A stretch of 64,000 nucleotides of DNA from Antrihabitans auranticaus (GTDB lineage: Bacteria > Actinomycetota > Actinomycetes > Mycobacteriales > Mycobacteriaceae). This document shows positions 45,002 to 53,900 of this stretch, piece by piece. The notes beneath the pieces were generated by a model. The model saw nothing but the letters and a program-made list of their open reading frames with translations. It had not been told where the DNA came from and searched no databases. Position numbers and translations under genes: made by a program. Each line of letters opens with the position of its first letter. Positions within the stretch are counted from its first letter, which is position 1. The stretch is taken from contig NZ_JAEMNW010000002.1 of the NCBI RefSeq assembly GCF_016481275.1, forward strand, positions 1,116,001 to 1,180,000, written 5' to 3'.

Positions 45002-46426
45002 ATGACGCAAACGACGTTCGAAACCCCGGGTGCCGAGCAGCTCGGCACCTGGCGAGAACTCCTTGTCGGAAGGTACGCACCGGTTGCCGCCGTACTCGCC
45101 GGTGGCGTGCTGCTCGAGGCCAGCAATGTCTACATCACGACGAGCCTCCTGCCCACGATCGTTGCGGACATCGGGGGCGAGCAGTACTACGCGTGGACGA
45201 TGACCTCGTTCCTGACCGCCTCCATCATCACGGCCATGCTGGTCAGCCGCATACTTACCAGGTACGGCTCGGTGAACGCATACGTTGCCGCGTTCGGCCT
45301 CTTCGCTGTCGGTTCGCTGCTGGCGGCATTGAGCCCGAACATGTTGGCACTCTTGGTCGGCCGCGCTGTGCAGGGTCTCGGTGGTGGACTGCTCGCCGGC
45401 CTTGGCTACGCCCTGCTCCAACGCGCACTGCCACAGCGACTCTGGGCACGAGGGGCCGCGCTCGTCTCGGCGATGTGGGGGGTCGGCAACATCCTCGGCC
45501 CACTTGCCGGTGGCTTGTTCGCCCAATTCGATTCGTGGCGCGGCGCGTTCGGTCTACTCGTCGCGTCCTCGGCCGTCCTCATCGTGATGACCGTGCGGGT
45601 CATCCCGCGTACGGCCAAGGGGACGCCGTCGGACGCCGTGCCGTTGGCTTCGCTGCTCCTGCTCACACTGTCCGTTGCGGCGGTGAGCATTGCCGGCATC
45701 GTCCCGCACGGGATCGCGACGATCGCGACGATCGCACTCGGACTCGGCTTCGGCGCATGGTTCATCGACCACGACCGGCGCGCCCACGGTGCGGTCCTGC
45801 CTGCCGTGACGTTCCACCGCGGCTCGACGTTGCCGTGGGTCTATGTGACGGTCGGCGTCTTGGCCTTCGGAATCGGCACCGAGGCGTTCATCCCGTACTT
45901 CGGTCAGGAAGTCGGCGGGCTTGCGCCGCTCGTCGCAGGCTTTTTGGGAGCCGCAATCTCCCTCGGCTGGTCGCTGTCGCAGATCGCCAGCGCGACCGCG
46001 ACCAGACGGCAAACCGTGCGCCGGTTGACCACGGCCGGACCCCTCGTCCTCGGCGTCGGCCTCGCGCTCTATGGCGGCCTCACGGTAGAGGCGCCCAGCG
46101 GGTGGCTCGTCCTGGGTTGGTTCTTCGCGCTGTTCGCTGCAGGCACCGGCATCGGCATCGCGTTCCCACATCTCACCGTCAGCGCGTTCGCCAGCAGCAG
46201 CAGCGAAGAGGAGGGCGCGAAGGCCGCGTCCGGCATCAACACGGTCTTCATCATTGCCAGTGCATTCAGCGCTGCGCTCGCCGGAGTGCTGGTCAATCTT
46301 GGCGACTCCGTTGTAGATTCCGCGCACCTGCTGTTGTTCGCTTTCGCGGCGGTGGCTGCGCTCGGAGTGGTCCCTGCAGCGAGAGCGACTCTCACAGAAC
46401 GCAATACGAACGGAGACCGTCGATGA
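45002..46426 (+). CDS. MFS transporter, multidrug efflux type
   Basis: 474-residue major facilitator, about 14 membrane helices (EmrB/DHA2-like). Seen are EASNVYITTSLLPTIVADIGG with the usual TALP-like motif, YAWTMTSFLTASI, and LVGRAVQGLGGGLLAGLGYAL (antiporter motif C-like). ATG at 45002. Its stop overlaps the ATG of the arylamine N-acetyltransferase gene (ATGA), so the two are coupled and may together handle arylamine-type compounds. Confidence 0.87.
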   Translation: MTQTTFETPGAEQLGTWRELLVGRYAPVAAVLAGGVLLEASNVYITTSLLPTIVADIGGEQYYAWTMTSFLTASIITAMLVSRILTRYGSVNAYVAAFGLFAVGSLLAALSPNMLALLVGRAVQGLGGGLLAGLGYALLQRALPQRLWARGAALVSAMWGVGNILGPLAGGLFAQFDSWRGAFGLLVASSAVLIVMTVRVIPRTAKGTPSDAVPLASLLLLTLSVAAVSIAGIVPHGIATIATIALGLGFGAWFIDHDRRAHGAVLPAVTFHRGSTLPWVYVTVGVLAFGIGTEAFIPYFGQEVGGLAPLVAGFLGAAISLGWSLSQIASATATRRQTVRRLTTAGPLVLGVGLALYGGLTVEAPSGWLVLGWFFALFAAGTGIGIAFPHLTVSAFASSSSEEEGAKAASGINTVFIIASAFSAALAGVLVNLGDSVVDSAHLLLFAFAAVAALGVVPAARATLTERNTNGDRR

Positions 46427-47241
46427 CCGATATCCTCACCCGATACCTCAAGCGGATCGAGCACCACCGACCGGCCAACGCAACCGAACAAGAACTCGCC
46501 GACCTCGTGACCGCACAGCTGACCGCGATCCCGTTCGAGAACCTCGACCCGCTGTGCGGCGTCCCCGTGGCCGACCTGACTCCGGAAGCATTGGCGAAGA
46601 AGATGGTCGACGGCAAGCGCGGCGGCTTCTGCTACGAGCTCAACGGCCTACTCCGATACGTTCTGGGCGAACTGGGGTACGAGGTCGTCGGGCTGTCCGG
46701 TCGCGTCGTATGGGGCGACACCAGTGGTGCCGTGCCGCCTCGTACGCACCACGTTCTGCAAGTGACTGTCCCCGAGACCGGCCGCACATTCCTGGTCGAC
46801 GTCGGGTTCGGTACGCATACACTGCCAGCGCCGATCTTGTTGGAGAACAACGCAATCCAGCGGACGCCGCACGCCGACTACAACCTCGTCGGGTCCGATG
46901 GCCGATTCACGCTGAACATGCAGAGCAGTCGCGGCGACAAGCCGATGTACTACTTCGACACCGAACCGACCGAAGCGATCGACCTCCAGGTGGGCAGCTG
47001 GTATGCCTCCACCTTTCCCGGGTTTCCGTTCGTCGGCGCAATCGTTGCCGGACGAGTGACCCCGGAGGCCAAATGGGCGCTCGGTGGCGCCAGCCTCGTC
47101 GAATACCGTCCCGGGAAGGCTGTGCTCCGAACCGAACTGTCGAGCGCTGCCGAAGTCGTTCGGGTCCTGGGCGAAACCTTCGCGATCGACACCGACGCAA
47201 TCGCGGGGTTGACCGACCACGTCGCAGCGGTCCTCGGATAG
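46423..47241 (+). CDS. nat: Arylamine N-acetyltransferase
   Basis: 272-residue NAT, transferring acetyl (or propionyl) from CoA to arylamines and hydrazines. The Cys-His-Asp triad matches mycobacterial NAT: C70 in RGGFCYELN, H110 in PRTHHVLQV, D126 in FLVDVGFG. The length is right. Starts within the stop of the preceding MFS gene. In mycobacteria NAT is linked to sterol breakdown and isoniazid acetylation; here only the efflux carrier is beside it. Confidence 0.95.
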   Translation: MTDILTRYLKRIEHHRPANATEQELADLVTAQLTAIPFENLDPLCGVPVADLTPEALAKKMVDGKRGGFCYELNGLLRYVLGELGYEVVGLSGRVVWGDTSGAVPPRTHHVLQVTVPETGRTFLVDVGFGTHTLPAPILLENNAIQRTPHADYNLVGSDGRFTLNMQSSRGDKPMYYFDTEPTEAIDLQVGSWYASTFPGFPFVGAIVAGRVTPEAKWALGGASLVEYRPGKAVLRTELSSAAEVVRVLGETFAIDTDAIAGLTDHVAAVLG

Positions 47242-47250
47242 TCGAAGGTC

Positions 47251-47427
47251 CTACTGACCGTCCACGGTGCCGTCGGTGCCGCCGAGCGCCGCACCCGGCG
47301 ACTCGTCGTCGGGCGTGCCGAGCGTTTTCTTATGCTCGGCGGCCCGGTAGATGTGTTCCTGTTCGTCCAGTCTTTCGGATTCGACACCGGGTTCGTTGCT
47401 GTGTGGAAAGGTCACCAGTTCTCGCAT
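47251..47427 (-). CDS. Small acidic protein, 58 residues, unknown function
   Basis: ATG at 47427 opens a 58-codon frame ending in TAG at 47253-47251, on the strand opposite nat with stops 9 nt apart. The protein is hydrophilic and acidic: ELVTFPHSNEPGVESERLDEQEHIYRAAEHKK, then a flexible G/T/D tail. Codon choice is GC-rich at third positions like real genes. It falls between the nat stop and the next gene and explains an otherwise empty 300-bp gap. No family recognised. Confidence 0.6.
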   Translation of the reverse strand: MRELVTFPHSNEPGVESERLDEQEHIYRAAEHKKTLGTPDDESPGAALGGTDGTVDGQ

Positions 47428-47545
47428 TCGCTAGGTCCGTAAACACCCGTGTTCCCCAGAGGACCGCCGGAGAAACCGGCGGCTACCGCCGGGATCGCGT
47501 GCGTGCGAAGATCAAAGCGAAGCGTCGGGCAGATGAGGAGCGAAC

Positions 47546-48496
47546 ATGCCCAAACAGTTTCCAACGCAGCAGCCCGGGGTGCACTACCTCACCGAGGGCG
47601 GCCAGGAAACCGAGATCATGTACAAGTACGGATTCGATCTCCCTTCCTTCGCGATGTTTCCGCTCTTGGACAATCCACGCGCTGTCACCGAGCTCCGCGG
47701 CATGTACGGCCGCTACCTCGAAACCGCAGCACGGTACGGATTCGGCGTTGTTGTCGGCGGACTCGACTACCGAGCCAGCCCTGATTGGGCGTCGCTCCTC
47801 GGGTATTCACGAGAAGCGTTGGCCGACTTTCAATTACGAGCGATAGATTTTCTGCGCGATGTGGCGGAACCGTACCGGGACCAGGTCCCCGCGATCATGT
47901 ACGCGGGTGTTGTCGGCCCGCGCGGCGATGCCTACCAAGCGAACCGGACGATCACCGCGGACGAGGCCGAGGAGTATCACGGCGCACAACTCGCGACCCT
48001 CGCCAACGCCGGCGTCGACCTGGTCGAGGCGATGACGTTCAGCAGCGTGCCCGAGGTCATCGGACTTTCTCGCGCAGCCGCGCGAGTCGGTCTGCCGCTG
48101 GGTGTCCTGTTCACGCTCGACAGCACGACGCGACGGCTGGCGACCGGGCCCACGTTGAAGGAGGCAATCGAGGCGATCGACGCAGAGGCCGGCGCAGACC
48201 GACCCACGTTCTACGGCATCAATTGCTCGCACCCGTTGGAGTTCATGCCCGCGATCGAGCCGGGCGACTGGTTCGAGCGCGTGCGCTGCCTGCGACCCAA
48301 TGCCGCGATGATGGACAAGATTTCCCTCTGCACGATCGGGCACCTCGAGGCGGGCGACCCAGCGCAGCTCGGTCAGCTGATGGGTGACTTGGCCGCGCAG
48401 TACCCGCATATCGACATGTGGGGCGGTTGCTGTGGCACGTGGGAGACCCACCTCGACGAGATTGCGCAAAACGTCCAGATCGTCAGGGCGCAGTAG
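47546..48496 (+). CDS. Homocysteine S-methyltransferase family protein
   Basis: 316 residues of the homocysteine S-methyltransferase (Pfam S-methyl_trans) fold. Zinc-cysteine motifs are seen as YGINCSHP and GGCCGTWETHLDEIA near the C-terminus, and LTEGGQETEIMYKYGFDLP replaces the usual N-terminal LDGGMGTELQ. It could methylate homocysteine using a small methyl donor, or act on a related thiol or selenol. ATG at 47546 after GGAGCG. Single gene, convergent with the MFS gene at 48501 (4 nt between stops). Confidence 0.85.
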   Translation: MPKQFPTQQPGVHYLTEGGQETEIMYKYGFDLPSFAMFPLLDNPRAVTELRGMYGRYLETAARYGFGVVVGGLDYRASPDWASLLGYSREALADFQLRAIDFLRDVAEPYRDQVPAIMYAGVVGPRGDAYQANRTITADEAEEYHGAQLATLANAGVDLVEAMTFSSVPEVIGLSRAAARVGLPLGVLFTLDSTTRRLATGPTLKEAIEAIDAEAGADRPTFYGINCSHPLEFMPAIEPGDWFERVRCLRPNAAMMDKISLCTIGHLEAGDPAQLGQLMGDLAAQYPHIDMWGGCCGTWETHLDEIAQNVQIVRAQ

Positions 48497-48500
48497 GGCA

Positions 48501-49808
48501 TCAGGCCAGGTTGCTGCGTGACAGCTCTGCCCAGAGCTCGGGATCGTCTGTCTTCATGCGTGCTCGTGCCTTGACTCGATAGCGCCAGATCTGGACGAGC
48601 CCGAGCGTCCAGAGGACGTACTGAAAGCTCATTGCCCAGCGAAATGCGTTCGGCGCGTAGTCGGTACTGGCACCGGGGGTCCGCCAATCGAGAATCAGGC
48701 CGATCGCGATCACGAGCACAAGGCTCGCGTAGAAACCACCTTGGTTGATGATTCCCGTAGCGCTGGCCAGTCGGTGGGGCGGGTTCGACGTTCGGCCCAG
48801 GTCGAAGCCGATCATCGACGCCGGCCCACCGATACCGGTCACGATCACGAGCAGAATGAGCAGCCACAGTGGCGCATTGCCGGGCCACGCGAGTACCACG
48901 GTCCACACGGCGACTATCGAGGACACGATGCCGAGCACGATCGTGGACCGATGCCACGGTCGCACGGTGATCCGCCAGCCCAGAACCGGTCCGGCGCTGA
49001 TCACCGCCAGCACCATGATGGTGAGCAGCAATCCGGCGACCTCGTTGCTCGTCCCTTCGCCGCGGACGAAGAAGGGGTAGCCCCACAGCAAGCCCAGCGT
49101 GGTTGCGCTGAACTGCGTCGAGAAGTGCATCCAGAACCCCAATCGGGTTCCAGGATGCTCCCACGATTGCGCGAGGCTATGGCGAATCTCTGCCGGCGTC
49201 AGCGACGGACCGCGTAGCGAACGCGACCCGGGCGCATCGTGGACCACCAGAATCAAGGCAATGATCAGCACCACGCCGAAGGATGCGGCGAAGAGGTACG
49301 CCCTGGTCCAGCCGAGTTGGCCGAGCGCGAACGTCATCGGAACGGCCGCGATGATCGCGCCCGCTTGACCGATGACGCCCGTCAGCTGGGTGACCAGCGG
49401 AATGCGCCGTGGGCCGAACCAGCTGTTGACCAGCCGGAGAACACAGATGAAGGTCATCGCGTCGCCCATGCCGACGAACACCCTCGCCGTCAGCGCCGGC
49501 AGATAGCTGTCGGCAAAGGCGAATCCGGTTTGGGCGAGGGTCAAAAGGACTGCGCCGACCAGCAGTACGTTGCGCGGACCGAAGCGGTCGACCAGCAGGC
49601 CGACCGGAATTTGCATCAACGCGTAGACGAGCAGCTGAAGCATCGTGAACGTCGCGAGTTGCGCGGCGTTGATGTCGAATCGATCGGTCGCGGCCAAACC
49701 TGCGACTGCGAGCGACGATCGGTGGAAGACCGCCAGCAGGTAGACGAGCAACCCGACGATCCAGATGCCGATCGCCTGTTTCAAACGACGTTCGACAGGT
49801 TCGGTCAC
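48501..49808 (-). CDS. MFS transporter (nitrate/organic anion-like)
   Basis: 435-residue major facilitator with 12 helices, loop motif GLLVDRFGPRNVLLVG and ARVFVGMGDAMTFICVLRLVNSWFGPRR. The overall pattern is like the NarK/OPA-like and hexuronate groups. GTG start at 49808. No neighbour hints at a substrate. A perfect 42-bp palindrome lies just upstream, between this gene and the GH25 gene. Confidence 0.82.
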   Translation of the reverse strand: MTEPVERRLKQAIGIWIVGLLVYLLAVFHRSSLAVAGLAATDRFDINAAQLATFTMLQLLVYALMQIPVGLLVDRFGPRNVLLVGAVLLTLAQTGFAFADSYLPALTARVFVGMGDAMTFICVLRLVNSWFGPRRIPLVTQLTGVIGQAGAIIAAVPMTFALGQLGWTRAYLFAASFGVVLIIALILVVHDAPGSRSLRGPSLTPAEIRHSLAQSWEHPGTRLGFWMHFSTQFSATTLGLLWGYPFFVRGEGTSNEVAGLLLTIMVLAVISAGPVLGWRITVRPWHRSTIVLGIVSSIVAVWTVVLAWPGNAPLWLLILLVIVTGIGGPASMIGFDLGRTSNPPHRLASATGIINQGGFYASLVLVIAIGLILDWRTPGASTDYAPNAFRWAMSFQYVLWTLGLVQIWRYRVKARARMKTDDPELWAELSRSNLA

Positions 49809-49848
49809 TGCCCCAGTCTAGGAACCGGGTCGACAGGGCCTGAAACCT

Positions 49849-49890
49849 TGTGCGCGGTTGGCGAGTCCATGGACTCGCCAACCGCGCACA
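49849..49890. terminator. Perfect 42-bp palindrome, probable terminator
   Basis: Two 21-nt arms, TGTGCGCGGTTGGCGAGTCC plus A and its exact complement, with no loop. It lies 12 nt after the GH25 stop (minus strand) and 40 nt before the MFS start. Best read as the transcription end of the GH25 gene, although no T run follows. The symmetry without any spacer is unusual. Confidence 0.65.
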
Positions 49891-49902
49891 GGGGCTAGCC
49901 CG

Positions 49903-50646
49903 TTACATGCCGTAGAAGCCCTGTGTGGCCCACTCGGTCAGCGGACCCAACGTGCCGTTGTAGACGTTGCTGTCGCACGGAACGCTGATGCCCGGGATCG
50001 TTGCTGCGTCGGTCGTCTGCCAGAACACCCAGTTCGTCCAGCCACCGACGAGGTAGGGGTCCTTCACGTCCTTGCCCCAGTCGGAGATCCAGAGCGGGTA
50101 CTGCGAGAACTCGTGGGTGTCGTTGACACCGTCCTCCCAGAACTCCGTGGTGTAGATGATGGCCTTCTTACCGGTCATCACCTCGACCACATTGAGCCAG
50201 CGGTGCAACCAGTTGATGATGGTTGCCGCGGAAGCTCCGTTGGACCGTTCGACGGCGATGAGCGGTGGCAGCGAACCCATGACGTTCTGCGGGAAGACCG
50301 TCGTCACGTAGTGGATCGCCTGCATTTCCGGCGACTCACCGAAGACTGGGAAGTGGTAGGCGCCGCGGAGCACACCGGCCGCACGCATCCGCGCCGTGTC
50401 GTCGTTGAAGTACGGGTTGACGTAGTCCGTGCCTTCGGTCGCCTTGATCATGCCGAAGTCGTGGCCGGCATCCTTGACCGCCTGCCAGTCGATCGGCGCC
50501 CCGCCGACGTGCTGGTGCGAGGAGATATCCGGACCGGTCGGCCGATCTTCGGCCTGCGCGGTCGGCGTCGCGACGAGCGCGACCACCAACGCGAGCGGGA
50601 CAGCAGAGAACAGCGTTCGACGAAAAACGGGGAGCACCGAGACCAT
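49903..50646 (-). CDS. Secreted GH25 lysozyme-like protein, degenerate active site
   Basis: 247 residues. Signal peptide (SAVPLALVVALVATPTAQA), then a single GH25 (N,O-diacetylmuramidase) domain: GPDISSHQH with D40, DFGMIKATEGTDYVNPYF, VLRGAYHFPVFG, and LWISDWG. In GH25 enzymes the catalytic pair lies in a D-x-E motif (LDLE or similar). Here the motif reads LIAVE, so the Asp position is A131 and only E133 remains. That change is expected to lower or abolish muramidase activity and may leave a peptidoglycan-binding protein. ATG at 50646. Divergent from the SEDS-PBP fusion. Confidence 0.87.
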   Translation of the reverse strand: MVSVLPVFRRTLFSAVPLALVVALVATPTAQAEDRPTGPDISSHQHVGGAPIDWQAVKDAGHDFGMIKATEGTDYVNPYFNDDTARMRAAGVLRGAYHFPVFGESPEMQAIHYVTTVFPQNVMGSLPPLIAVERSNGASAATIINWLHRWLNVVEVMTGKKAIIYTTEFWEDGVNDTHEFSQYPLWISDWGKDVKDPYLVGGWTNWVFWQTTDAATIPGISVPCDSNVYNGTLGPLTEWATQGFYGM

Positions 50647-50941
50647 GGCTGAGGACGCTATCGCGACAGCGTGCGCCGAGCAAGCCAAACACGAAGAAAC
50701 GGACAACGGCCACGACCCGCCGTAGCAGTTGTGCAACACCGGAATCAGTCTGTGGGGCATAATTCGGAGGACCCCGTTCACGCCCGGCAAGTCCCTTGTG
50801 TCGTATTTCACCTGCGGAATCGGGTCGGGGCTTTGCCCTGCCGATGTCGGGTACGATCTTCCGAGCGCCGGATCCATCTATGTTCACGGTAGATTGAGCG
50901 CAACTTTGATCACGCGCGTGCAACGGATGGAGGTCGTTATA

Positions 50942-53900
50942 GTGCTTCGCGGCCTCGATGCACTCTTTTTAGATGGCTGGATCGGCATTAGCCGACTGTT
51001 CATTTTGTCCGGCCTCGGGCTCGCGATTGTGAACGGTTTACGGTTCCTCGCTGATCGCCCCAGCGCAGCATTTCCCGTCATCGCAGCGCCGTCCGCCGCT
51101 GCCCGCGCGAGTGCAGCCAGATATTTCCACGGCGGGTACGCGTCACTGGGCTGGCCGCTGCTGCTTGTATGGCTCGGCTTCTGGGTCGGCACGCACCTCC
51201 GGACCACACCCTGGGAACTGATCGCCGGTTTACCAATTGCCGTGCTGGCCGTTCTCGGAATCCGAGTGCTGCGTACGGCGCACGCGAAGCGCGGCGACGA
51301 ATTCATTGCCGGTCCCGCGGTCGCCGTTCTTTTGGCAATGCTCACGCTCGTGCAATTCGGGCTTTTGCTGGTCGTCCGATTGGTCGTCGTGAGTCAGCCG
51401 GACGACGGCTTGGAAGCGGGACTCTCTGCCGAACATGCCGCGGATGGATTACGGACCGTCGTACTTCCCGCTGCGACGCTGCTCATTGCGGTTGCCGTGA
51501 CGATTCTCGCGCAGCGGCGGGGCACGGAATTTGCACCGGGTGTCCGCCTGCGGTTTGCACGGATAAAGGCCATTCTCTTCGATCGGCCGCGCACATGGGC
51601 GCGGCAATTCTCCCCCGACGCGCGATACATCGCCGCAATCGGATTCGTGTTCCTGCTTTATGCCGCGCCGCTCCTGGACGACGGAATGGTCATAGGCGGT
51701 GTAGCGACGCCCGAGTACGGCAAGATCGTCTACTTCGCCGTCCTGGCGCTCGTCATGGCGGAGTATGCGCACCTCTTCCGGGCGCGCTCCAGCCGCCAGC
51801 CCGGCTGGCGCGAATTCCTTCGTGCGCGCCGGCACATCGCATACCCCATCGCGCTCTTCTGCGCCGTCGGCGTCGCGAGCGTCCTGAAACTGGATATGGG
51901 CCCGACGATCCCGGTTTTCGCCGGCACAGCCGTCGTGATGCTCTACGTCATTGCGATCCAGTCCGGACGGGCACAGAATGTCGCCGACCAGCACGGGATC
52001 AGACGAGCGTTCGCGTGGTTGCGGGACGCCACACGGTCGGCACGCCCGCTGCTCCCGATCGCAATCGTCGTCCTGATCGGCATCGCGATCATGTTCCTCA
52101 CGCCGTACATCTCCGTGCGCGCAGAGGTCTGGAAAGACCCGTGGAAGTTCAATTGGTCGCCGCCGTGCTCGGCGCCGCCCGCGACCGCAGTCGTGCCGCC
52201 GACTCCGCCCGGAACCGAAGCCTGCATCGAAACGCTGATCGGTTACTCGGCAAGTAATCGTTCGCAGATCGCGCATTCGCTTTCCGACGTCGCCGACGGC
52301 GGGCTGTGGGGCCGCGGTTTGACCGACACGACGTCGGGTCGGCTCCCGGCGGGATCGACCGACTTCATTTTCGCGGTGATCTGGAGCAAGCTCGGCGGAA
52401 TTGTCGTCGCGATGCTCGGGGCGGTTCTTGCAATTCTCGCCGCGGGACTGGCGAGGCTCGGGCGATATCTCAGCACGGACGAAGACGCCGAATCCTCGAG
52501 CAGGCTTCGCGCCGACCGACTTTTCGTTCTCGGAGTCGTCGGAGCGATTGTCGGCCAGTTCCTGTTCGTGCTGGCCGCGACATTGAATGTCGTGCCGCAC
52601 TCGGGCATTACTGCACCATTTCTTTCCCGTGGTGCGCAGTCGACGATGGCGCTTTCTTTGGGCGTATTCCTGGCAATGGTGTGGCAATACGCCGCGAGTG
52701 CGCCGCGAGTTCGAACCGACAGACCAACAGCGGCGGCCACCGACAAGACGTCCGGCACTCCACCGTGGTTGCTTCGGCAGTGGATTCCCGCGGGCGCCTT
52801 TGCGCTTGCCTGCTTCATGCTGACCGCCAACATCACGTTGAACCCGTATTCCGGTTACGACGAGAGCAGGCCGTTCTGCTCCTCCACCGATCCGATCGTC
52901 GATCCTGAACTGTGCTCGACCGACCGCATCGCCTACGCCCGGACAACCGTCGAGTTGAAGATCGACGGCGTCCCGCAGTATCTGCACGATCGCTCGGCGA
53001 TGCGCTGGGAACCGATCGGCCGGCCGATGCTCACGCCGGCGCAGATGGGTGGGCTCATTCAGGTCGGCAACATCGCCGGTGCGCTCGAGCCGACTCTCGG
53101 AGAAACGCTGGGTACGTCGCTTCGTGCGCGCGTCCTGCCGCCGTCGATGAGCGAGGCGGAGCCCGGCGTCATCGACCTCTCCGTCAACCCGGAGATCCAG
53201 CGGACCGCCGCAACCGCACTGAACGCAGATGCGAACGGCGCCGGTCCCCTTGCCGGCGGCGTCGTGGTCATCGATGCGGCGAACGGTCACATCCTTTCGG
53301 CTTCGAGCGCGCCGGGTGTCGACGCGCCTGTTCAGTCGGTCGCCCCGATCGATGACGATGTCAAAGCCGAGTTCGCCGAAGACCATTCCTGGGGTCAGAT
53401 GACCGCAGGCGGAATCGACGAGTCCGGGCCCGACTGCTCCTTGACCGGGATCGACCGTGAGCAATGCGGGCGGTGGATCCTGCAGCCGGTTCCGGCGCGC
53501 GAGGCGGCCGCTGACACACGCCGCTTCGTCGAGAACGATCCAGTCGTGGACCAGCCCCAGCCGAAGGTCAACCGCGCCTTCGACACCACGTACGGACTCG
53601 GTTCGGCCTTCGAGGTTGTCGTCGCCGCCGCGTACCTCACCGAACCGAACACGTCGGCGTCCGATCTCATCCCGGCGCCCGAATCGGTGGACCTCGGCTA
53701 CGACCAGGTCATCTACAACGAAGACGGTGCCGAGTGCGCAGGCACGGTCGACGGTGAGCTGTCGTTGACCGATGCCCTCGCGGTTTCGTGCAATACAGCC
53801 TTCGTCGCACTGAGCCAGCAGATCGGTTGGCCCAAGATTCGCGACACCGCACGAAGCCTCGGCTTCGAGCCGAGTTCGGCACCGGAAGGCACGCCTGCCT

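Noticed and set aside
45193-47241. 682-codon frame that would fuse an Arg-rich region to NAT
   Set aside because: First part is an out-of-frame shadow of the MFS gene; NAT starts at its own ATG 46423 overlapping the MFS stop.
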